From contig OX424555.1 of NCBI GenBank assembly GCA_949152475.1, positions 14,712,868 to 14,776,867 on the forward strand: a stretch of 64,000 bases of DNA. The letters run 5' to 3'. The notes below the pieces were generated by a model that did no database searches, was not told the DNA's origin, and saw nothing but the letters and a program-made list of their open reading frames with translations. Source of the DNA: Terebella lapidaria. Taxonomy: Eukaryota > Annelida > Polychaeta > Terebellida > Terebellidae. The translations under genes and the position numbers were made by a program. Positions 51,481-63,046 of this stretch are shown here, in pieces; the first letter of the stretch is position 1; each line of letters starts with the position of its first letter.

Positions 51481-51659
51481 GGTAGGTGCAAGATGCACTA
51501 CCCACTGAAGTATGGTACATGTATTTGCAAGAAGGAATAGAAAAGTTTGATATATATCAAAAATGGGGTAACATATATTCTGACACACTTGGGCATAAAC
51601 ACCACAACAATCACCCAATCAGAACATATTTGTGTGTCCGACATATTGCGTTTCATAAA

Positions 51660-52380
51660 ATCGTCATATAAATCACATGAAGTAGTTCAATAACTCAAAC
51701 ATATGACATTTATGATAAATTTCAATGTGCCAGTTGAATTCCTTGACCTGAAAACCATTTGTTTTGACACCAAAATCATGTCGATAGCATGAATAGAAGC
51801 CGAGATATATATGGTGATTTCGGTATTTCCGACAAGTCCATGGCGGCCATCTTGGATTTATGCTGATTAGACATTCTTCCACTTCCATTCACCCAATCAA
51901 GACATACTAATGTGTCGCATCATTGCTCAAGATTTTGAAATTTTATTATCACATTGGAACTATATGTTATTGCCACATTAGAGATTCTGGAAGGCAAGAA
52001 CGTGATCCGTTTTTGTGTGTCCGACACATCCCTTTTCATAAAATCGTCATACAAATCACATGAAGCAGTCCAATAACTCAAACAAATGACATTTATGAAA
52101 AATTTCAATGTGGCAGTTGAATTCCTTGACATGAAAACCATTTGTGTCACCAAAAATCGTGTCAATAGCATGAATAAAAGCCGAGATGTGGTGAGTTCGG
52201 TATTTCCGACAAGTTCGCGGCGGCCATCTTGGATTTATGCTAATTAGACACTCTTCCACTTTGTTGATTCGAGTGGATTCTTCACTGATTGTTGCAATCT
52301 CATTGAAGAGTGAAAAAAAACATGAATCGAAAGTATTGCAATTTGTTTGAGGTTGAACCCTATTTTCCCTAGACTATATA
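51660..52380 (-). repeat. Right inverted arm with tandem units
   Basis: Inverted relative to 47121-47990. It contains two long units with CATGAATAGAAGCCGAGATA, GCGGCCATCTTGGATTTATG and GACACTCTTCCACT, and ends at TTGCAATTTGTTTGAGGTTG followed by CCCTAGACTA. With the left arm it brackets the Gypsy fossil. Confidence 0.7.
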
Positions 52381-53200
52381 TGTATTCCGTATGTGCACAA
52401 TAACAAATAGTTCAAAGATCCAAGGTCCAAGAGTTATTGAGGAGCATGTACACATGTAGAGTCTTTTTCCATGGAATATGGATTTGTGGCACGAATCACA
52501 GAGCAAAAAGACAGTGGTGTAATTGTAGCCTGCTTCCACCACTTCTAGGTCCTAGCTTCACTAAAAGACCAGTGTTTCAGGCGAATCCACTGTAGAGTCG
52601 GGCATCTTGTTGTTGGGATCTTGTTGTTGGGGGTCCATGCAGTCATTGCAAGGGGATAGGGAAATGTAGAATATCATTTGCTCTTTACAATGCTGTTTCT
52701 GTGCCTTGGGGTGGTGCTAGTTGGTTGTTGCCTGGTGCTGCATTTACTTCTTCGGCTGCTGTTCCTTTGGATGTAGGTTATGTAAAAACAATCTTCTCCC
52801 TGTATTTCATAGGTCTAGCAACTCTTATTACACTACATCTCTTATTAGCAACTAGCAACTCTTATTAGACTTTCAATACAGATGTATCAAACTTTTATTG
52901 TAATAAAAAATATGCTTCTGTTTGCCAGGTTGGGTAAAAATATCTCTGTTGTTGTCCCAGGTGTGTCAGTTCAGATAAGATGAAAGCCATTTCCACTAAT
53001 ATTCTCACTTGATCACTTCTTAAGTAAGGTTAAAATAGTTATTGGTATGTGTGAATGGTTCGCAGTGAACTCAAAATGCAGATCAGTTCTTTAAAGAAAG
53101 ACTTTCAATCAACTGCTTCAGATGCCCCATTAAATTCAGACCTTGGAGTCGTTTTTGAAGCACATTACTTTTTTGTTTCTGTTGGGTAGATATCAATGCC
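52381..53200 (-). repeat. Unassigned dispersed element, copy 1, right part
   Basis: The first 200 bp align with 56810-57050 (TATTCCGTATGTGCACAATA against TACTCCTTATGTGCACAAAA; GAATCACAGAGCAAAAAG against GAGTCACAGAGCAAAAGG). It therefore continues the element whose left part ends at 47120. The remainder shows nothing recognisable. Confidence 0.5.
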
Positions 53201-53294
53201 ACTAAGGTGTCGCCAGTGGACAGGCTGGCGTAGACAGTCCAACCAGCAAACGTCTGCTCAGAAAATGAATACTATAAACAAATGCTTGCGGTTG

Positions 53295-54890
53295 CGTCAA
53301 GGCCTAAAGATGCCTTGGAGGCATTTCGGTGTGATGACTAATTTATAATATATACTAGATATCGACGAAAATGAAAAATGTCGACTCAGCACAAAAAATT
53401 AAGGTCAAGGTAAAAGTTCATCCATAATACGACTCAGACATGTTTGACTAGGGCGTCGAGTCCAAAAATAATGTCCGTTTTGCTCTACGACGCACCGTTT
53501 CCGAGATATCGTCGAAAACGAAAAATGCCGACTTGGCAAAGAAATTTCGGGTCAAGGTCAAAGTTCATCCATAATACCCCCTCAGACATGTTTGTCTAGG
53601 GTGACAAGTCCAAAAATTAAAGTCCGTTTCGCTCTACAACGCACGGTTTCCGAGATATCGACGAAAACGAAAAATGCCGACTCGGCATGAAAATTTCGGG
53701 TCAAGGTCAAAGTTCATCCATAATACCCCCTCAGACATGTTTGTCTAGGGCGACGAGTCCAAAAATCACGTCCGTTTCACTCTACGACGCACGGTTTCCG
53801 AGATATCGGCGAAAACGAAAAATGCTGACTCGGCAAAAAAAATTCGGGTCAAGGTCAAAGTTCATCCATAATACCCTCAGACATGTTTGTCTAGGGCGAC
53901 GAGTCCAAAAGAACGTCCGTTTCGCTCTACGCGAAATATATCGGCGAAAACGAAAAAATTTTCGGGTCAAGGTCAAAGTTCATCTGTATACCCCCTTAGA
54001 CATGTTTGTCTAGGGCGACGAGTCCAAAAATAAGGTCGGCTTCGCTCTACGATGCACCGTTTCCAAGATATCGCCAAAAACGAAAAACGCCGACACGGCA
54101 AAAAAATTTCGGGTCAAGGTCAAAGTTCATCCATAATACCCCCTTAGACATGTTTGTCTAGGGCGACGAGTCCAAAAATAATGTCCGTTTCGCTCTACGA
54201 CTCACGGTTTCTGAGATATCGGTGGGTATACCCCTAATACCCCTTAAACATGTTTGTCTAGTGCGACGAGTCCGAAAATAACGTCCGTTTCGCTCTACGA
54301 CACACCGTTTCCGAGATATCGGTGAAAACGAAAAATGCCGAGTCGGCAAAAAAATTTCTTGTCAAGGTCAAAGTTCATCTGTATACCCCTTAGACATGTT
54401 TGTCTAGGGCGACGAGTCCAAAAATAAAGTCTGTTTCGCTCTACGACACACCGTTTCCGAGATATTGTCGAAAACGAAAAATGCCGAATTTGGTTCAAGG
54501 TCAAAGCTCATCCATAATACCCCTCAGACATGTTTCTCCAAGGCGATGAGTCCAAAAATAACGTCCGTTTCGCTCTACGACGCACCGTTTCCGAGATATC
54601 ATCGAAAACGAAAAATGCCAACATGGCAAAAAAATTTCGGGTCAAGGTCAAAGTTCATCCATAATACCCCTTAGACATGTTTGTCTAGAGCGACGAGTCC
54701 AAAAATAATGTCCGTTTCGCTCTACGACGCAAAGTTTCTGAGATATCGGTGAAAACAAAAAATGCCGACTCGGCAAAAAAATTTCGGGTCAAGGTCAAAG
54801 TTCATCCATGATACCCCTCAGACATGTTTGTCTAGGGCGACGAGTCTCAAAATAATGTCTGCCGAATAATGTCTGCCGAAATGCCTTAAT
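53295..54890 (-). mobile_element. Helentron-like non-autonomous element 2
   Basis: Opposite orientation to element 1. The left side has GTCAAGGCCTAAAGATGCC and GAGGCATTTCGGTGTG. The right end is CCGAAATGCCTTAA. About ten monomers of ~147 bp fill 53340-54860. The unique block seen in element 1 is missing and the CTAG end is worn. Confidence 0.7.
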
Positions 54891-54949
54891 TCGATCACAG
54901 ATATACATAACATACATGAAAACTAAAATCCGCAAACTTAAATGAGAAA

Positions 54950-57100
54950 CAAATGGACCCTGAAACCAAAACTGCAGGCCTCTTCATGGAATAATTCAAC
55001 ACCTTTCCCAAACAGCAAGTCTCAAGATTCGCTACATCAAAAACTATGGCGCATGAAGGCAATCAACACGAATCTGGATCCAAGCTCTTTGTATCTCATG
55101 CTTATGTTGAAGTGCCTTTTGGTTCGTTCTGTGGTTCATGTCCTCCTCATTATACATGTCTCATTTTTAAGTCTTCGATCTTCTTGTCATGGAAATATAA
55201 GCTTAGTTATTTAATGTTTTGTACCTGCAGAACTAATCAGCACAATAACCAAACCTGACCAAGTCCAAATTTTTGTTTTGGCACATGTTATTGGACGAGT
55301 CCATCGAGGGAACAGAAATGATTCTTTTCTGGCTCCACATCGTCAGGTTCTCAATGCTTTGTTAATCATGAATATATTATCTAGATTCATGGTATAAGAC
55401 CTTGAAGTTCTTTCTCATGGAATGTACCCTTGCTCTCTAATATGTACCATGAAAATAGTCTTCAATGTCATAGAAAGCAATTCCACGATCTGTTGGTCGC
55501 TATGAAGACGCACTGTGAAGATATGCACTGTCGTACCTTGTCAAAGTTGATAAAACAGACAACAATGTTGCTTGTCATAATATTGTTGTCATAATCTGTT
55601 TGGTATGGTTGTCCAGGTCTGGAATGTCCTTGCACTTGAAATTTCACGTTTGTCAACTTCATATTGGCAACGTGAAATGGTTCTTTGAGACCATCACTAA
55701 AAACATGTAGTCAGGCACTATCACTTGGAAAATGGCATCTCCAGTTGTAGTTTCCTGTGGGTATATTAAAAGTGTCTATTTCTGATCTCATGAAGAGGCA
55801 CATACACTCTTCTCTTTCAGCATTTCGAATTGATCAATTGATCAAAATTCCAGAGTTCATACGGATTTTGAGAATAGCCTCTGTATACATGTATTTGTAT
55901 GTCCATCATTGGTCATTAGAGCACTAAGAGCAGACACCCGTCTGTGGGTAGAATATAGTGCTTGAGGTTCAGGCCCCATCAATCAAAAGTCTCCTTTGCT
56001 GCAAAATGTCAACAAAGAGTGATCCACCCATGTTCATTTTTTTCCCATACAGGTCACGGGGAGGAACCGTTTGTCATTGTTCATAGAATCAGACATATTA
56101 CCCATTGAATCAGGCTAATACAAAGAGAATCAGACAAACGGTTCCACCCTGCGCAGGTACCGAACTGTAAAAAACACTGATTTCAACATCCAGGGCTTTG
56201 TCAGCCAAACTTGCTTTGACTGACCCAAGGAGTTGTATACCATTGATGTGCTGTCTGTTAGAATTCATCCAGAATGGCTCTGTAATTGATTTCCACAGCA
56301 CTGGTGTCTTTCAGTCATTGATGTAGTTTGATATCCAATAGTGTGAACAGACTATGTAGTGGAGAGATGAGCATTCCTACATGGTCTGCTTCTTTCATGG
56401 CAGTTCCATTCTACTTGACAATCTTGATTTTGAAGAAAATGTATTTTAAGTCAATGTGTTCTGTTACAGCAGGTACAACAGGCATATTTTCTTGCTAGGC
56501 CACACTGATGAATGACGTGAGCTTCTCTTTTCTTGACCCTTACTTCGGCTCTTACTATGTCTGCTGGGTCAGAGTTACCAGGATGATTTCCACTGGTTTC
56601 CGTCGTGGTGTCAGGTTCTTGCATGACTCCTGTGGAGGGACTTCGGTGAACAGTGCATGCTTTGAGTGATGAGATTCTTCGCAAGCTTCAATGCCTGCAG
56701 TAAAATACTTCAGAGGCATCATCGACGTTGATGCATTGATGTCCAATCATGTATAGTGGCGTTGAACATTCACACAGATTCGTTCAGATCGTGGTCGTTC
56801 ATATAGTCATTCGCATTTTTATGTACTCCTTATGTGCACAAAATGAGGCAGTGCAAATTCCAAGATCTGTTGTGCTTTGGAAAAACATACATTCTCTCTT
56901 TCCACGGACGACAGATTCTTGGCATGAGTCACAGAGCAAAAGGAGGGTATTGATTGCTCCCGAGACATTTGTGTCTGGATGAAAATCATTGTTGTAGCCT
57001 ACTTCGGCCACTTCTATCTATCAGCGTCCGTCAAGCCCAGTGCTTCAAGCAAAGTTATTGTTACAGAGAGTTGGCGATCTTGATGTTGGGTTTGTTGCAG
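54950..57100 (-). repeat. Unassigned dispersed element, copy 2 (uninterrupted)
   Basis: Collinear with 45300-47120 joined to 52381-52600, but without the 5.3-kb insertion found in copy 1. Minus-strand frames are short and decayed, and the protein family is not recognised. Treated as a fossil of unknown family. Confidence 0.5.
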
Positions 57101-57949
57101 TCAACCGAAGACATGGGCTGCTCCGGCCCTCTCAGGAGAAAACTGGTTCTGGTCTGAACAGTCCTACATGGCCCTGACCATGGTGGTAAATTTGTTTGGA
57201 CCTACTTCGCCCACATATGAAGTAGTCCCAGGACAGTCCACCGCAACTCACTTTTATGGTCAGCAGACAGCTTTATCACCTCTGAACATGCTGGCTATGG
57301 CTTCGAATGTGGGGTACGTTGCAGGACAAATCATCCTCTTGGGAAGGCCAGTATCAGGCCAGTACCTACAATCAGCTTAGAACTCTTGCCATTACAATGT
57401 CCCCTGTTGCTGCAGTGGTGGTACTTGATAAGGTTAGCACCGCGCTGCAGCACCGCGACTTGATAAGGTTATTGCCACCAGCTGGCGAGTCACTTCTCCC
57501 AGGGAGATTGGTTTATCTATCGGTGGAACTTTGGTCACAGTCCACGACCCCACGATACCGATGGGTCTAATCCTTTTCGACATTTATTCCTGCCCATGGA
57601 TTATATCGTGTGATGAACTTGCTTACATGCTCGAGATTGCATCAACTCTGGCCTAGCCTATCTGTACTAAAGGTTATGTAACAAATGCCTTGCCTAATGG
57701 GTATATATACAATTTCTGGCCTGATGAGTATGTAACGAATGTCTGTCGTGACGAGGTGTATGCCTTGCCTGGTGGTGATGGATGCAGTGTCCGCCACCCT
57801 GGTGATCGGGTATAGATATGCAATGTGTAAACAATGTCTGGCCTGATGTTTCCAGGAGTTCAGACGATGGAATGATGGAAAGCACTGGAATGATGGATAT
57901 TTGAAACTGTTTGCATGATACACATGATGTTGCATTTTGTTACAAAATA
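57101..57949. repeat. Intergenic with weak minisatellite
   Basis: Diverged repeats of about 45 bp with GCCTTGCCT and GTATGTAACAAATG words at 57660-57850. The open frames at 57168-57570 have no recognisable family. Confidence 0.35.
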
Positions 57950-59100
57950 CTAGACGTCAATGCCTAAAGGCCTTGGAGGCATTTCAGGGTGAAGCATGAA
58001 AAAAAAAATGCTGACACAGCAAAACACGATGAAGCTCCCTATGAGACCTATAAGACATTTGTGCAATTACATGTATGTGAAGGACAAACTTGATACCCCT
58101 AAGACTATCTGTCTAATGTCTGTTTTGCTCTAGGTCGCACCGTTCCTGAGGTATCAATGAAAATGAAAACAATTTCAGGTCAAGATCAAAATTCATCCCT
58201 AATACACTTAAGACATGTGTGTCTAGGGCGACAAGTAGTAAACTAACGTCCGTTTCGCTCTACGACACACCATTTCCGAGATATTGATGAAAACGAAAAA
58301 TGCCGACTCAGCGAAAAAATTTAAGGTCAAGATCAAAGGTCATCCCTAATACCCTTAAGACAAGTGTGTCTAGGACCACGAGTCCGAAAATAACGTCGGT
58401 TTCGCTCTAAAAAGCACCATTTTCGAGATATCGACGAAAGCGAAAATTGCCGACTGAGCGAAAAAACTTAAGATCAAGGTCAAAGGTCATCCCAAAGACC
58501 CTTAAGACATGTTTGTCTAGGGCGACAAGTCCGAAAATAACGTCCGTTTTGCTCTACGACGCACCATTTCCGAGATATCGACAAAAACAAAAAATGCCGA
58601 CTCAGCGAAAAAATTTAAGGTCAAGGTCAAAGGTCATCCCTAATACCCATAAGACATGTTTGTGTAGGGCCTCGAATCCGAAAATAACGTCCGTTTCGCT
58701 CTATGACGCACCGTTTCCGAGATATCCGAGAAAAAATGGCAACTCATGTTTGTAATGTCCGTTTCGCTCTACGAGAAATGAGAGCCTCAAGGATGACTCA
58801 GCTAAAATTATTTCGAGCCCTAGGTCAAAGGTCGTTTGACGGATCGGCCTCAAAATCAATAGGCTCCTTCCCTGGTGATATTTGAACCTCCATGCAAAGT
58901 TCCACAGTCGTTGCCATAATACTTTTTGAGTTATCGTGCAGAAACATTGATTTCATCCTCACGGACCTCATTGACTCCGGAGCCAGCTCAACAACAATAG
59001 GCTTCTTCTACACAACATTTCTGACCAGCGGTGAAAATTTGGTGAAGATACATCGAGGCAAACTGAAGTTATCGTGCGGGAACCAAAAAGTGAAATGTGA
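57950..59100 (-). mobile_element. Helentron-like non-autonomous element 3
   Basis: The left end CTAGACGTCAATGCC (57950 on) is the inverse of element 1's right end. About five monomers follow (58080-58790), then the unique block with ATCGTGCGGGAACC. The far end with the CCGAAATGCC palindrome is missing. Confidence 0.65.
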
Positions 59101-60043
59101 TCTGATCATACTTGTCATATTCCAACTGCTTCAGACTTTTCCATGATGTCCACCTCGGAGAACATTCATATTTGCATGACAAAAATGATAGTACATTTGT
59201 ATGTATTGTTATTCAGTACCAGTATCAGCACACTTTATTTACACATCAGGGTTGAAAGTGTCAGGTGTTTCATGGATATGTAGCTTTTATATAAATGAGT
59301 ACTATAATATTTGGCACAACACTTGCACTATACGCTCATCATTTTTCCTTTCTCCCATTTGTTCATCATAGTGATACCTATCAAAAGATAGGTATCAAAA
59401 GCTACATTTCACAGTTTGTGTATTCGTATATATGTATATACAAAATGTATATATGTACACAAAATAGGTAAATACAAAGTAGTACAACAACTTTATTATA
59501 TAAAACTCTACATAGTGCGAAATTTCCCCATGTATGTACATTTTTGTACATACCAGTACATCAAAAATTTCTGAAAAAAGCATAACATCTGGAATACATG
59601 TATGTATACTAACAATACACACAATATTTAAATGAACTGAAAAATTAACTTCCAACCAAAAGATGAAACAAGACTGCAAAATAATTTAATTCATGTACGA
59701 GCTTGCTCCTCTCAGATGTATCTACATAGTTATTAGTATTAAGGTTAAGCAAAATGTTTCAACCACTGAATGAATCTAGAGGACCGAGTGATATGATTCA
59801 TATGTAAATACAAGACAAGAGACTGTATCATTGTTTTTGAAATTGATACCTCTAAAACTACATGTATAAGCAGAAGAGCCGCAAGAATTTACAATAAATG
59901 TAATAAATATACACCACACAATATTTTGAAGACAATATTCTACACATTTCCACTTTTAAAACACGCACTCCCATCTAAAACTCACATATTTATCACATGG
60001 GACTTTAACACATGTTTATCACAAAAAGAACACTGTCATAAAA
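59101..60043. other. Intergenic, nothing recognised
   Basis: AT-rich, with TATATGTATA runs near 59425-59460. No supported gene. Confidence 0.4.
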
Positions 60044-62066
60044 CTAGACGTGAAGGCCTAGAGGCCTTGGGGCATTTCGATACACAACACAATCACAGGT
60101 GAACTGTTTATTACTGACAACTCTGCAGCCAAAATGATTATGTAGATACATCCATTTCAATCCAAGACGATGGATCAAGTTGACTCAACATACCCCTAAG
60201 ACATATTTGCCTAGTGTCACGAGTCCGAAAATAACGACCGTTTCGCTCTATGACAAACCGTTTCCGAGATACCGAAGAAAACGAAAAATGCCGACTCAGC
60301 AGAAAAATTCAAGGTCAAGGTAAAAGGTCATCCCTAATACCCTTAAGACATGTTTGTCTAGGTCGACGAGTCCGAAAATAATGTCCGTTTCGGTCTACGA
60401 CGCACCGTTTCCGAGATATCCAAGAAAACGAAAAATGCTGACTCGGCAAAAAAATTTCGGGTCAAGGTCAAAGTTCATCCATAATACCCTTCAGACATGT
60501 TTATCTAGGGTGACGAGTCCGAAAATAACGTCCGTTTCGCTCTACGACACACCGTTTCCAAGATATTGAAGAAAACGAAAAATGCCGACTCGGCAAAAAT
60601 AATTCGGGTCAAGCTCAAAGTTCATCCATAATACCCTTTAGACATGTTTGTCTAGGTCGACGAGTCCGAAAATAACGTCCGTTTCGCTCTACGGTGCACC
60701 GTTTCCGAGATATCGACGAAAACGAAAAATGCCGACTCAGCAAAAAAATTTCAGGTCAAGGTCAAAGTTCATCCATAATACCCCTTAGACATGTTTGTCT
60801 AGGGTGACGAATCCAAAAATAAAGTCCGTTTCGCTCTATGACGCACCGTTCCCGAGATATAGACGAAAATGAAAAATGCCGACTCGGCAAAAAAAATTCC
60901 AGTCAAGGTCAAAGTTCATCCATAATACAATTTAGACATGTTTGTCTAGGTCGACGAGTCCGAAAATAACGTCCGTTTCGCTCTACGACGCACCGTTTCC
61001 ATGTTATCGAAGAAAACGAAAATTGTCAACTCGGCAAAAAAATTTCGGGTCAAGGTCAAAGTTCATCCATAATAACCCTTAGACATGTTTGTCTAGGGTG
61101 ACGAGTCCGAAAATAACGTCCGATTCGCTCTACGACGCACCGTTTTCCGAGATATCGACGAAAACGAAAAATGCCGACTCGGCAGAAAAATTCAAGGTCA
61201 AGGTCAAAGGTCATCTGTAATACCCTTAAGACATGTTTGTCTAGGTCGACGAGTCCGAAAATGACGTCCGTTTCGCTCTACGACGCATCGTTTCCATGTT
61301 ATCGAAGAAAACGAAAAATGTCGACTCGGCAAAAAAATTTCGGGTCAAGGTCAAAGTTCATCCATAATAACCCTTAGACATGTTTGTCTAGGGTGACGAG
61401 TCCGAAAATAACGTCCGATTCGCTCTACGACGCACCGTTTCCGAGATATCGACGAAAACGAAAAATGCCGACTTGGCAGAAAAATTCAAGGTCAAGGTCA
61501 AAGGTCATCTGTAATACCCTTAAGACATGTTTGTCTAGGTCGACGAGTCCGAAAATGACGTCCGTTTCGCTCTACGACACACCATTTCCGAGATATCGAA
61601 GAAAACGAAAAATGCCGACTCGGCGAAAAAATTTGGGTCAAGGTCAAAGTTCATCCATAATACCCCTAAAACATGTTTGTCTAGGTCGACGAGTCCGAAA
61701 ATAACGTCCGTTTCGCTCTACGACGCACCGTTTCCGAGATATGCAATGAGCCTCAAGAATGACTCATCAAAATTGTTTTTGGCCCCTGGGTCAAAGGTCG
61801 TTCAAGGTATTGACCCCGTAATCGATAGGGCTCCTCTGCGACACTATATCAACATATATGTCAAGTTTCAGAATGGTAGCACAAGTACTTTTCGAGTTAT
61901 CATCCGGAAACCATTTGACTCAAAATTCATCCTCACGGACTAACCGGACCTCGAAGCCGGCTCCAAAACAATAGGGTTCATCTATGTTATATATGTGATA
62001 ACTGGTGAAAATTTCTCGAAGATTCGTCAAGGCGTTCTTAAGTTATCGTCTGGAAACCGAAAAGTG

Positions 62067-62098
<32 letters not shown>

Positions 62099-62139
62099 CT
62101 GACAAAACCATAAGGACATTTCGTGCCGAAATGCCCTAA
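60044..62139 (-). mobile_element. Helentron-like non-autonomous element 4
   Basis: The most complete minus-oriented copy. CTAGACGTGAAGGCC is at the left (60044 on), followed by a GGCATTTCG block and ten or more 147-bp monomers (60185-61740). The unique block contains ATCGTCTGGAAACC (61745-62060). Then come a poly(A) run (about 62068-62097) and the right palindrome GGACATTTCGTGCCGAAATGCC. A T adjoins CTAG on the element strand, as in elements 1 and 3. Confidence 0.75.
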
Positions 62140-63046
62140 CTATAATCACAAGATACCATTCACACTTGTATCCATCGTAACCTTAACAGTATAAAACTAG
62201 GATAATGTTGATAAATGGTAAAAGTAGAAAGAGGAATTGACCCAAGATATTACATCAAAAAAGAGCACATTTTCTACAACAATCTTGCTTTACTTTTATC
62301 CTATTCAAATACCACAAACCTCAAAATGATGATGTTTAAATGCACAGCTTTTTAGTAGCAGTTGAGGTGAGCTTCACATTCATATTAACGTGCTAGTATA
62401 ACAAATATAAAACCACAATTGATTATATTTGTATGCATAACTGATCAGTGGTGACATTTGTACATAGCTGCTCACATTTTGCTCAACATATTTATCATGA
62501 TACTGTATGTACAGTACACATACAACATGTCTGGTGTATATATCTAACCCTGCTAACAGTAGTATATCTATACCTAATCAACAACACACAGACAATTCCT
62601 CATCGAATACAAACAAACAAAACTGTACCTATTGTGAGGTATCAGTATTGACACAAAACAAATACACTGCTGCCTTTGCTCTGATGGTGACAAATCAATA
62701 TATGTGTTTACATGTATTACATAGCATTCAAGATATAATCTTTCAACAAACATGAATTGGTGTTCACTCATCACAAAAAAGATTATCAACAAATAGCTAA
62801 TAAACATAGCTTATCATGATGACTGATAAAATTTTTAATTACGTTCATGTAAACAAACAACTAAATTCTTTTAATGCCCCAAATACAAACTAAACCTCCA
62901 AATTGATGTCTTGCATTTGATGGTTGACTCCAATGTACAAACTTATCACACATACATTTTGAGGATGACCGAGTATTCCAATGACATACTAGTTCTTGTA
63001 CCACAGTCTGTGGAGTGTCCTGGGACCTGATGAATGGGACCTATCT
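62140..63046. other. Downstream of the right-edge gene, nothing recognised
   Basis: AT-rich. It may include that gene's 3' UTR. No canonical poly(A) signal is obvious close to the stop. Confidence 0.35.

Noticed and set aside
53687-61943. Long repetitive reading frames (for example SPKITSVSLYDAPFPRYRRK) across the 147-bp arrays
   Set aside because: The monomer length is a multiple of three, so one frame stays open by arithmetic. There is no start, splice or codon signal beyond the repeat.
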